Shown here piece after piece: positions 1-5,359 of a stretch of 5,374 nt of DNA. Where the stretch lies: NCBI GenBank assembly GCA_903835145.1, contig CAILMA010000315.1, positions 1 through 5,374 of the forward strand, given 5' to 3'. The notes under the pieces are model-generated. The model did not search any database and was not told the DNA's origin. It saw nothing but the letters and a program-made list of their open reading frames with translations. Both the position numbers and the translations under genes were made by a program. The DNA comes from an uncultured Bacteroidota bacterium. Lineage in GTDB: Bacteria > Bacteroidota > Bacteroidia > Chitinophagales > Chitinophagaceae. The stretch's first letter is position 1, and the number at the start of each line of letters is the position of its first letter.

Positions 1-143
1 GAACCAAAAGAACCGTTCGGAGCTATTGCAACTTCAATATAATGAGCCTGAATAAAGCAATTGTCACCTGATATCTGGGAAAATACTTTCCCTCCACAAC
101 ACATCAGCAAACCCGAAAAAAGAAGCGTAGCATACTTTTTCAT
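1..143 (-). CDS. N-terminus of a secreted/surface protein (partial, runs off left edge)
   Basis: This is an uninterrupted 47-codon reading frame from an ATG at 143 down to the window edge. The first 22 residues form a typical signal peptide: MKK, then a hydrophobic stretch (ATLLFSGLLM), then a likely signal peptidase I site in KVFS|Q. The mature start contains NCFIQ and IEVAIAPNGSFG (residues 28-47). From memory, this resembles the N-termini of large secreted or cell-surface proteins in Chitinophagaceae and relatives, which begin with an LQG-x-x-x-EVG-x-x-x-NG-x-FG pattern and often end in a type IX secretion sorting domain. That C-terminal domain lies outside the window, so secretion by type IX is an inference. 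A longer minus-strand frame (64-285) overlaps it, but it lacks a signal peptide and recognisable motifs, so this shorter frame is preferred. The gene is transcribed divergently from the sigma-factor operon. Function is unknown. Confidence 0.75.
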   Translation of the reverse strand, partial: MKKYATLLFSGLLMCCGGKVFSQISGDNCFIQAHYIEVAIAPNGSFG

Positions 144-203
144 CCAGCAATAATTTTTTGTTAAAACAAATCCAAGCAATAAAACTAAGATTTTTTCGGC
201 ATT

Positions 204-292
204 TATCCAAAATATCATGCGTTTTGGCGTGCTTCAAATATGAATTATAACATTGCATTTTTGCTGTTTTTGCTGTTCTATCCAAAATATCA
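204..292. repeat. Pair of 14-bp direct repeats in a divergent intergenic region
   Basis: TATCCAAAATATCA occurs exactly at 204-217 and again at 279-292, 75 bp apart, between the left-edge secreted gene and the sigma-factor operon. Read on the minus strand it is TGATATTTTGGATA. Two identical sites upstream of a gene could be regulator binding sites or promoter elements. The region is AT-rich, so chance is possible, but an exact 14-mer twice within 90 bp is unlikely by chance alone. Confidence 0.5.
207..238 (-). promoter_or_regulatory. Candidate Bacteroidota promoter for the left-edge secreted gene
   Basis: On the minus strand, TTTG (235-238) is followed after 20 nt by TATTTTGG (207-214). This differs at one position from the Bacteroidota -7 consensus TAnnTTTG, and the spacing is right. 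It would give a leader of roughly 55-60 nt before the ATG at 143. The -7-like box lies inside one copy of a 14-bp direct repeat. The mismatch and the AT-rich context keep confidence low. Confidence 0.25.
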
Positions 293-351
293 ATTATCTA
301 TTAATAAACGGGCTCTAAAGGGAAACACATTCGCTGGAACTCAATTGTTGC

Positions 352-363
352 ATTCTATAGAAT
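352..363. promoter_or_regulatory. 12-bp perfect palindrome upstream of the sigma-factor operon
   Basis: ATTCTATAGAAT is a perfect palindrome ending 25 nt before the proposed start at 389. Its symmetry and position suggest an operator for a dimeric regulator of the operon, or simply part of the promoter. No TAnnTTTG box with a properly spaced TTTG was found between 286 and 388, so the promoter of this operon is unassigned. Confidence 0.3.
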
Positions 364-388
364 TATAGGATAAAAACACGAGCACATT

Positions 389-736
389 TTGTTCGAAACA
401 TATTTTTTTGCTCCTGTAATTTTTTGCCCTTTCCTGCTACTAATGTTTGTAAACATCGTTACTATGATACAGAATTCAAAAATCAGGAAAATCGGTTTTA
501 TACCTACATGGTTCACCGCGGGCTACTTATTATTTACTGCGTCCGGTATCTTACTTTGGTTGTTGTCAAAAGATATGGCTATAGCCCTGGGCAATTTCGG
601 CATAGCCCTCGCTTTTGATCCGTTTGATCAGAAGATGAAATGGAATGACAGGCCGCTCTACCAAAAAGCTTTACTCATAGCACATGTGACAGTGCTATTT
701 GCCGGCCTTATATATATGACTTTCTTAAAAAAGTAG
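389..736 (+). CDS. Small multi-pass membrane protein, first gene of the sigma-factor operon
   Basis: A 115-residue hydrophobic protein. Helices are likely at about 5-27, 38-60 and 92-112, with a weaker hydrophobic stretch at 62-77. A polar loop after it carries FDPFDQ (76-81) and W85-N-D-R-P89, which looks conserved-family-like, but I do not recognise a named function. The proposed start is TTG at 389. An in-frame stop at 371-373 blocks any longer version, and the first in-frame ATG (443, residue 19) would cut off most of helix 1, so TTG is preferred but uncertain. The stop lies 1 nt before the ATG of the sigma factor, implying co-transcription and probably translational coupling. A role in the same membrane-linked response as the sigma factor is inferred only from this linkage. 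Confidence 0.7.
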   Translation: MFETYFFAPVIFCPFLLLMFVNIVTMIQNSKIRKIGFIPTWFTAGYLLFTASGILLWLLSKDMAIALGNFGIALAFDPFDQKMKWNDRPLYQKALLIAHVTVLFAGLIYMTFLKK

Positions 737-737
737 A

Positions 738-1217
738 ATGCGGAGCAATGAATTCCTTGAAATAATCAAATCGAATCAGGGGCTTATATACAAGCTTGTG
801 GGTCTTTATTCCGATGACGAAGAAGAAAAAAAAGACCTATACCAGGAAATTATGTTCCAGGCCTGGAAAAGCTGGCCATCTTTTAAAGGAAATTCAAAAA
901 TTACAACGTGGCTCTACAAGGTTTCACTCAATACCATTCTTACCCAGAAAAGAAAGAGCAATATTTTGGTTTATGACAAATCAATGGAAAGCCTTCCAGC
1001 TACGGTAATAAATAGCGCAGCTCATCGCGATGACGTAGAGAAGTTATACACCGCCATTAAAATGTTGAAAGAAACGGACAGGGCTATTATCGCAATGCAC
1101 CTCGATGGCTATGAAAATGAAGAGATAAGCGTACTTATGGGTATATCTGCTAATAACACAGCCGTGAAGCTGCATCGCATAAAACAACAATTGTCAATTC
1201 TTCTCAATAAACTATAA
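738..1217 (+). CDS. RNA polymerase sigma factor, ECF subfamily (sigma-70 family)
   Basis: A 159-residue protein, normal length for an ECF sigma factor, which directs RNA polymerase core enzyme to a dedicated set of promoters. Region 2 spans about residues 12-75: D33-L-Y-Q-E-I and F40-Q-A-W-K-S-W46 form the core-binding helix (region 2.2), and T57-W-L-Y-K-V, N65 and the basic QKRK (70-73) correspond to the promoter melting and -10 recognition segment. A variable linker (about 76-98) follows. Region 4 (about 99-157) contains the helix-turn-helix EEISVLMGIS (128-137) and the recognition helix N139-N-T-A-V-K-L-H-R147. There is no extra C-terminal domain. It is packed between two membrane-protein genes with 1-nt gaps on both sides. 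The 1-nt spacing and lack of its own promoter suggest it is made together with its likely membrane regulator. Its target promoters cannot be determined here. Confidence 0.93.
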   Translation: MRSNEFLEIIKSNQGLIYKLVGLYSDDEEEKKDLYQEIMFQAWKSWPSFKGNSKITTWLYKVSLNTILTQKRKSNILVYDKSMESLPATVINSAAHRDDVEKLYTAIKMLKETDRAIIAMHLDGYENEEISVLMGISANNTAVKLHRIKQQLSILLNKL

Positions 1218-1218
1218 C

Positions 1219-1824
1219 ATGGACTTAGAACAAATATGGAAGAATGCCGGTACAGACAAAACGATTTACAAAGACATTAATGTTACGGTCCTTTCGCGCC
1301 TGCACAGCAATAACCCGATTAAAAAAATGGAACAAAACCTCAGGATTAATATCGGGTGGGGTATAGCAGTATGCATTATCTATGCCATTATCATATACAA
1401 AGTGAATTTTTGGCAGATCCAGTTGATTTTTTGCCTTCTTTTGGGCTTTTCGGTGGCTTTAATAGCCGCTGCTTTTAAAATGCTCCGCAAATTGGCAGAT
1501 AGCGACTTAACTTCCGATAACCTGCTCGCAAAACTCCAGGGACACTATGAAAAAATTCAGTTGTGGTTAAAAACCCAGCAAAAAACAGCTGTAGCCTTTT
1601 ACCCGGTGAGCATAACAGGCGGCTTCCTGCTTGGCGGCTGCAGCGGGTCTGGCAAAAGTGTTGAATATTTCATGTCAAAACCTGCAGTCTGGATAATACT
1701 TGGTATTTGTTGGATAGTTTTGACACCGGCGTGCATCTGGCTGGTACGCAAAATGAACTATATAAGTTTCGGCAAGTACCTGGAAGTCATTAAAAACAAC
1801 ATCAACGAGCTAAAAGCGCAGTAA
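1219..1824 (+). CDS. Four-helix membrane protein, candidate anti-sigma factor
   Basis: A 201-residue protein beginning 1 nt after the sigma factor stop. Residues 1-42 are polar (MDLEQIWKNA..., then N32-P-I-K-K-M-E-Q-N-L41) and probably cytoplasmic. Four hydrophobic segments follow at about 43-61, 65-87, 125-142 and 156-177, separated by a charged, helix-prone loop (about 89-122) and ending in a short polar tail with a helical look (ISFGKYLEVIKNNINELKAQ). Pairing of an ECF sigma gene with a downstream membrane protein usually means an anti-sigma factor, and Bacteroidota carry many such pairs. However, the HxxxCxxC zinc motif of classical anti-sigma domains is absent, so that role is inferred from position and topology. 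Residues 140-147 (GCSGSGKS) match the Walker A pattern by letter but sit at the end of a membrane helix with no P-loop fold around them, so ATP binding is unlikely. Confidence 0.75.
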   Translation: MDLEQIWKNAGTDKTIYKDINVTVLSRLHSNNPIKKMEQNLRINIGWGIAVCIIYAIIIYKVNFWQIQLIFCLLLGFSVALIAAAFKMLRKLADSDLTSDNLLAKLQGHYEKIQLWLKTQQKTAVAFYPVSITGGFLLGGCSGSGKSVEYFMSKPAVWIILGICWIVLTPACIWLVRKMNYISFGKYLEVIKNNINELKAQ

Positions 1825-1865
1825 CGCTTATACTTTCACAAAACACATTTACAACTTTCCCGCTT

Positions 1866-2948
1866 ATGAGACCATTATTGATTGCATGTTTGTTATGCCT
1901 TGGTTGTACCGCAGGTGCGCAGCAACCCCTTTATGTATGGCAAAAACAACAAACTGACGAATACCCGGGCAAACAGGACGATCTCTGCTTCATAAATCAA
2001 AATCAGGGTTGGTATTGCAATGGGAAAGGCAAAATATACCACACCACTGATGGCGCCGCAACGTGGCAAAAAATTTTTGAAAAACAGGGCACATTTTTCC
2101 GCTGCATCGGGTTTATCGATTCGCTCAGAGGGTTCGCCGGCAATGTAGGCACTGACTACTTCCCGAATGTGACAGATACTATTCCTATTTACAAAACAGA
2201 AGATGGAGGCAGGTCATGGACACCCGTAGAGTACAAAGGCCCGTATGTAAAAGGCTTGTGCGCCATCGATATCGTAAAAGAACAGTTCATAGATCATGGC
2301 AATATTGGCTACAAGTATCATGTGTACGCCGTAGGCAGGGTGGGCAGTCCCGCTAACATTATGGTTTCTCACGATGGGGGTATTACGTTCAATTCGTGGT
2401 CAATGGACAGCAAGTGTAAAATGCTGTTCGATATCAAAATGTTCAACAAAAAAGAAGGAATAGCATGTGCTGCATCGGCTGAAGATATTACAATGTCCCA
2501 CGCACTTATCCTCTCTACAGCTGATGGAGGTAAGACCTGGACCCGCAGATATGAATCAAAGAGACCCTTCGAGACAACCTGGAAAACATTTTTCCCTACC
2601 CGTAAAACCGGCTACGTAACCCTTCAATCTTACAACCCCGATACAACAGTAAAACAGCAGCGAATAGCAAAAACCACCGATGGCGGTAAAACCTGGAAAG
2701 AATTAAACCTTTGCGCCGACGCTCAGGCAAGAGAATTCGGAATCGGGTTTGTAAACGAAAAAATAGGTTTTGTCGGGACTTTGAATAGTGGATTTCAAAC
2801 GAATGACGGAGGCAAAACCTGGGCGAAATTTGATTTTGGGCGAGCGGTGAACAAAATAAGAATCTATGACTTAGGCAAGGATTACAATATCTATGCTATC
2901 GGTGTAAATGTTTTCCACCTTAATATTCCGAAATCTACACTCAAATAA
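1866..2948 (+). CDS. Secreted Asp-box (BNR-like) beta-propeller protein
   Basis: A 360-residue protein with an N-terminal signal peptide (MRPLLIACLLCLGCTAGA|QQ), likely cut by signal peptidase I after AGA at residue 18. C14 lacks a good lipobox, so it is probably not a lipoprotein. Six Asp-box motifs ([S/T]xDGGxTW) follow: TTDGAATW (60-67), TEDGGRSW (111-118), SHDGGITF (168-175), TADGGKTW (218-225), TTDGGKTW (270-277) and TNDGGKTW (312-319). Spacing is 42-57 residues, which fits successive blades of a beta-propeller related to the Ycf48/sialidase-like and VPS10-type repeat families. Such repeats are structural and do not identify a substrate. No sialidase active-site arrangement (FRIP arginine) was seen, and no type IX sorting domain is visible at the C-terminus. 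It begins 41 nt after the sigma operon on the same strand and may be read through from it. Exact function is unknown. Confidence 0.88.
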   Translation: MRPLLIACLLCLGCTAGAQQPLYVWQKQQTDEYPGKQDDLCFINQNQGWYCNGKGKIYHTTDGAATWQKIFEKQGTFFRCIGFIDSLRGFAGNVGTDYFPNVTDTIPIYKTEDGGRSWTPVEYKGPYVKGLCAIDIVKEQFIDHGNIGYKYHVYAVGRVGSPANIMVSHDGGITFNSWSMDSKCKMLFDIKMFNKKEGIACAASAEDITMSHALILSTADGGKTWTRRYESKRPFETTWKTFFPTRKTGYVTLQSYNPDTTVKQQRIAKTTDGGKTWKELNLCADAQAREFGIGFVNEKIGFVGTLNSGFQTNDGGKTWAKFDFGRAVNKIRIYDLGKDYNIYAIGVNVFHLNIPKSTLK

Positions 2949-2981
2949 GAGGTGGCTGCACTCCCGGTTGCTATTCCTTCT

Positions 2982-2989
2982 TATTTTTG
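2982..2989 (+). promoter_or_regulatory. TAnnTTTG box directly before the HAD gene
   Basis: TATTTTTG is an exact match to the Bacteroidota -7 box and ends 4 nt before the ATG at 2994. If used, transcription would begin at or next to the start codon, giving a leaderless or nearly leaderless mRNA. No TTTG or TTG lies at the proper upstream distance (the nearest TTG, 2968-2970, is only 11 nt away), so this may be a chance match in a T-rich stretch. Confidence 0.2.
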
Positions 2990-2993
2990 ACGC

Positions 2994-3623
2994 ATGATAA
3001 AGGGAATCAAGCACATTATTTTTGATTTGGGGGGCGTACTCCTTAATATCGATTACTCACTTACCGAAAACGCCTTTATTGCGCTGGGGGTAAAAAACTT
3101 CCCTGAGCTTTATACCCAGCTCAATCAATCTCATTTATTTGACCTTTTTGAAACAGGCAAAATACCAGCGAACGAATTTATAAGCGCCATGCAGCAGGCA
3201 TCATCCGTACCACTTACGGATGCGCAGATATTAACGGCATGGAATGCAATGTTGCTCGATTTTCCGGTGCGCCGCCTGCAGTTACTGCAGCAGTTGCGCC
3301 TGTACTACGACCTGTTGCTGCTTAGCAATACCAACGAGATACATGAGCAAACATTTAACGATATCCTCATGCGGTCACACGGCATACCCAATATCGGCGT
3401 CTTTTTTGATAAAGTATATCTGTCTCACAGGGTGGGACTACGTAAACCGACGAAAGAAATTTTTGAACGGGTACTTGACGAGAATGGTTTTAAGGCAGAA
3501 CAAACGCTGTTTATTGACGACACCCCACAACACATAGCTGGTGCCAAACTAACCGGCATACAAACCATCTATCTTGAAAAAGGAATGACGATAGAAGAAC
3601 ATGTTTTCAAATCACTGAAGTAA
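2994..3623 (+). CDS. HAD-superfamily hydrolase, subfamily IA (YihX-like phosphatase)
   Basis: A 209-residue cytoplasmic protein of the usual length for subfamily IA HAD phosphatases, which remove phosphate through an aspartyl-phosphate intermediate. Motif I is IIFD11-L-G-G-V-L16, where D11 is the nucleophile. The usual second aspartate (DxD) is G13, as in the FDLGxV class that includes E. coli YihX (glucose-1-phosphatase). Motif II is LLLLS111-N-T-N, motif III is K151-P in LRKPTKEIF, and motif IV is LFID175-D176, followed by the family-typical IAGAKLTGIQTIYL. An all-helical C1 cap fits residues about 17-90. Substrate cannot be read from sequence; small sugar phosphates or nucleotides are plausible. 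It starts 45 nt after the propeller gene and ends 13 nt from the stop of a convergent gene. The start at 2994 places motif I eight residues in, as expected. Confidence 0.92.
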   Translation: MIKGIKHIIFDLGGVLLNIDYSLTENAFIALGVKNFPELYTQLNQSHLFDLFETGKIPANEFISAMQQASSVPLTDAQILTAWNAMLLDFPVRRLQLLQQLRLYYDLLLLSNTNEIHEQTFNDILMRSHGIPNIGVFFDKVYLSHRVGLRKPTKEIFERVLDENGFKAEQTLFIDDTPQHIAGAKLTGIQTIYLEKGMTIEEHVFKSLK

Positions 3624-3647
3624 AAATGTTCAGGGATTATTTCTTCA
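3616..3647. terminator. Weak candidate bidirectional terminator between convergent genes
   Basis: TGAAGTAAAAAT (3616-3627) and ATTATTTCTTCA (3636-3647) form an imperfect 12-bp stem (two mismatches) around an 8-nt loop. The stem overlaps the last codons and stops of both the HAD gene and the convergent lipoprotein gene. It is AT-rich and has no clear U-tract, so it is a weak candidate. Confidence 0.25.
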
Positions 3648-4131
3648 TCCTGTATTTTTCAGCGTAAACTTTTAGAAAGCGCTTTACCGTATCTATACCG
3701 GCTTTTTCTGAATCCACATCGCCGCGAATCAGCGCCAGATTTTTGGCAACTGTTTCCTTAGGGGTTAGTTCTGATAGCGGCTCGAAAACCGGGTAAATAT
3801 CTGCTACGCGCTGGGCTCGAGCCTCCAGAAGCGATTCTTCGGCGTCCTTCAGCTTTTCGTTTTCGGGAGTTGGTACCATATCACCGAGCATCGCGCGGCT
3901 CCTGCTTATAAATGCGCCCAATTCTGTACGGGGTGCAGGAAGATTGGAATAATTCTTTTTAAGCACCGCGCGGTCAAGCGTATCATGCCATGCAGTGGTC
4001 ATACGGAACAGAGTATCGTTTATGTTTGTAATCTTATTGTAGAACTCAACTGCCTCGTGCTTTTCTTTAAACCCACAGGACGGCATCAATAACATAAAAA
4101 TAAAACCTAATAGCAATACACTATTTCGCAT
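3637..4131 (-). CDS. Small putative lipoprotein of unknown function
   Basis: A 164-residue protein with a lipoprotein-type leader: MRNSVLLLGFIFMLLMPSC19, where C19 is the likely lipidated residue. The box reads M-P-S-C rather than the strict LxGC, which is acceptable in the looser Bacteroidota pattern. The mature protein would be a soluble, mainly helical, charged domain (EAVEFYNKITNINDTLFRM near its start, then acidic/basic helices such as EKLKDAEESLLEARAQRVAD), tethered to the outer or inner membrane. No catalytic motif is visible. The YNKI-type helix near the N-terminus is loosely reminiscent of small surface lipoproteins annotated as LIC11966 family, but I cannot confirm this. The gene converges on the HAD gene (13 nt between stops) and is divergent from the AIM24-family gene. 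Confidence 0.82.
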   Translation of the reverse strand: MRNSVLLLGFIFMLLMPSCGFKEKHEAVEFYNKITNINDTLFRMTTAWHDTLDRAVLKKNYSNLPAPRTELGAFISRSRAMLGDMVPTPENEKLKDAEESLLEARAQRVADIYPVFEPLSELTPKETVAKNLALIRGDVDSEKAGIDTVKRFLKVYAEKYRMKK

Positions 4132-4142
4132 GTTTTTTGGCT

Positions 4143-4175
4143 TAAAAGTACATCATTTTGTAAAACCTCAACAAA
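4143..4175 (-). promoter_or_regulatory. Candidate promoter of the lipoprotein gene
   Basis: On the minus strand TTTG (4172-4175) is followed after 21 nt by TACTTTTA (4143-4150), one mismatch from TAnnTTTG. The box ends 11 nt before the ATG at 4131, so the leader would be very short. The TTTG lies in a tandem 11-bp near-repeat (4169-4179 and 4180-4190, CAACAAATATG and CAACAAACATT). Confidence 0.3.
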
Positions 4176-4314
4176 TATGCAACAAACATTGGAATTGTCT
4201 GTTGTCAGCCGTGCGAATTTAACAAGTTTTGAATATTGCGTTTTACTCCATCGGAACCGAAATAGGCAGTCCTGAATTGAGCCGACAGATTTAACGGTTT
4301 TTTCGATTTGCCAT

Positions 4315-4346
4315 TTTGAACAGCTTAACTTTTTGCCGTAGGTTTG
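4315..4346 (+). promoter_or_regulatory. Bacteroidota-type promoter of the AIM24-family gene
   Basis: TTTG (4315-4318), 20 nt, then TAGGTTTG (4339-4346): both boxes match the Bacteroidota -33/-7 consensus exactly with the expected spacing. The predicted start site is about 4350-4353, leaving a leader of roughly 10-13 nt before the ATG at 4363. No Shine-Dalgarno sequence is present, which is normal in this phylum. This is the best-supported promoter in the window. Confidence 0.7.
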
Positions 4347-4362
4347 GTAAAAATACCTTGCT

Positions 4363-5154
4363 ATGCGCAACAACCACGAAATTGACTACCAGATTTATGG
4401 TGGTGAAATGCAATATGTTGAAATAGAACTTGACCCCAATGAAACAGCAATAGCCGAGCCCGGCAGCTTTATGATGATGGAAGACGGTATACAAATGGAT
4501 ACCATGCTTGGCGATGGCTCTGCGCAGCAGTCGGGCCTTATGGGTAAGTTGTTCAGTGCAGGCAAAAGGATACTTGCCGGTGAAAATCTTTTCCTAACAG
4601 CGTACACCAATATAGGCCAGGGCAAAAAGAAGGTTTCTTTTGCAGCCCCTTATCCGGGTAAAATAATACCAATGGACCTGCAGCGCCTTGGCAACAGGCT
4701 TATATGCCAGAAAGATGCATTTCTGTGCGCTGCAAAGGGTGTGAGCATTGGCATAGAATTTCAGAAAAAACTGGGCACCGGCCTTTTTGGCGGCGAAGGC
4801 TTTATTATGGAAAAACTGGAGGGCGACGGACTGGCCTTTGTACATGCCTGCGGCCATGTGCTGCGCAAGGAGCTGGCGCCGGGTGAGTTATTAAAAATTG
4901 ATACAGGATGTATTGTTGCCTTCACCTCTACTGTAAACTATGATATTCAGTTTGTAGGCGGTATTAAGAACACGCTGTTTGGTGGCCAGGGCGTATTTTA
5001 TGCCACCCTCACCGGCCCCGGTAATATCTGGATTCAAACACTGCCCATCAGCAGACTTGCACACCGCATACTCATGTATGGCACCACAAAAACACGTGAA
5101 GATGGCAGCATTTTGGGTGGCCTCGGTAACCTTATAGGTGGCGACCAATACTGA
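4363..5154 (+). CDS. AIM24 / TIGR00266 family protein
   Basis: A 263-residue protein matching the TIGR00266/AIM24 (DUF124) family along its whole length. Visible hallmarks are the opening YQIYGGEMQYVEIELDPNE (9-27) and AEPGSFMMM (31-39), GENLFLTAYTN (73-83), the central KKLGTGLFGGEGFIMEKLEG (135-154) running into DGLAFVHACG, then ELAPGELLKIDTGCIVAF (170-187), YDIQFVGGIKNTLFGGQG (193-210) and GPGNIWIQTLPISRLA (218-233). The family folds as a pseudo-symmetric beta-sandwich. Yeast Aim24 is mitochondrial and needed for normal inner-membrane organisation; the bacterial role is unknown. There is no signal peptide, so it is probably cytoplasmic. The C-terminal tail is glycine-rich and hydrophobic (GSILGGLGNLIGG, 248-260). 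Its own promoter and a strong terminator suggest a single-gene unit. The ATG at 4363 is the natural start because it follows the promoter closely and keeps the family N-terminus. Confidence 0.93.
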   Translation: MRNNHEIDYQIYGGEMQYVEIELDPNETAIAEPGSFMMMEDGIQMDTMLGDGSAQQSGLMGKLFSAGKRILAGENLFLTAYTNIGQGKKKVSFAAPYPGKIIPMDLQRLGNRLICQKDAFLCAAKGVSIGIEFQKKLGTGLFGGEGFIMEKLEGDGLAFVHACGHVLRKELAPGELLKIDTGCIVAFTSTVNYDIQFVGGIKNTLFGGQGVFYATLTGPGNIWIQTLPISRLAHRILMYGTTKTREDGSILGGLGNLIGGDQY

Positions 5155-5171
5155 GTTTTTCTAAACATAAT

Positions 5172-5209
5172 AAAAGTGCCATGTCTTTGGAAGGACATGG
5201 CACTTTTTT
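5172..5209 (+). terminator. Strong Rho-independent terminator of the AIM24-family gene
   Basis: AAAAGTGCCATGTC (5172-5185) pairs perfectly with GACATGGCACTTTT (5194-5207) around the 8-nt loop TTTGGAAG, and the right arm runs into six T's (5204-5209). The hairpin begins 18 nt after the stop codon. The matching A-tract on the left side means it could also stop transcription arriving from the right. Confidence 0.93.
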
Positions 5210-5272
5210 CATTTATGCTTCTGGCTTGTTTTACCGCTCCATTATACCTTTAATACCATTTCTTTATATAAA

Positions 5273-5320
5273 TTAGTCCAATAATTTCGCAAGTTATTTT
5301 TTTGGTGCTAATTGGACTAA
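5273..5320. promoter_or_regulatory. 10-bp inverted repeat overlapping the upstream promoter element (candidate operator)
   Basis: TTAGTCCAAT (5273-5282) and ATTGGACTAA (5311-5320) are perfect inverted copies with 28 nt between them (centres 38 bp apart). The right arm contains the TTG of the next gene's promoter. Two half-sites on the DNA, rather than an RNA hairpin, fit best because the predicted transcription start lies downstream. A second, AT-rich hairpin (AATAATTT-CGC-AAGTTATT, 5280-5298, with one G-T pair), followed by five T's, sits inside the repeat. Confidence 0.5.
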
Positions 5321-5340
5321 AATATAATGAGCTATATTTG
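5312..5340 (+). promoter_or_regulatory. Bacteroidota-type promoter of the right-edge gene
   Basis: TATATTTG (5333-5340) is an exact TAnnTTTG box; TTG (5312-5314) lies 18 nt upstream, within the accepted range. The predicted start site is about 5344-5347, leaving a leader of about 13-16 nt before the ATG at 5360. Confidence 0.6.
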
Positions 5341-5359
5341 TACCCACAACCATAACACT

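Noticed and set aside
64..285. 73-aa minus-strand open frame at the left edge
   Set aside because: It overlaps, in another frame, a shorter frame with a clear signal peptide and a recognisable secreted-protein signature; it has no motif of its own.
424..1008. Short plus-strand frames overlapping the first membrane protein and the sigma factor
   Set aside because: Out-of-frame translations of real genes, basic and without motifs.
3244..3537. 97-aa plus-strand open frame inside the HAD gene
   Set aside because: Cysteine-rich, low-complexity shadow of the HAD coding sequence, which has all four catalytic motifs in its own frame.
4169..4190. Tandem 11-bp near-repeat resembling the start of a repeat array
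   Set aside because: Only two copies with mismatches in an AT-rich region; no spacers, so not a CRISPR array, and too short to call a separate element.
4107..4494. Minus-strand open frames across the AIM24 promoter and gene start
   Set aside because: They overlap each other, the clear promoter and the start of a well-recognised gene, and show no family features.
4395..5148. Several open frames within the AIM24-family gene on both strands
   Set aside because: All are shadows of the strongly conserved coding frame 4363-5154.
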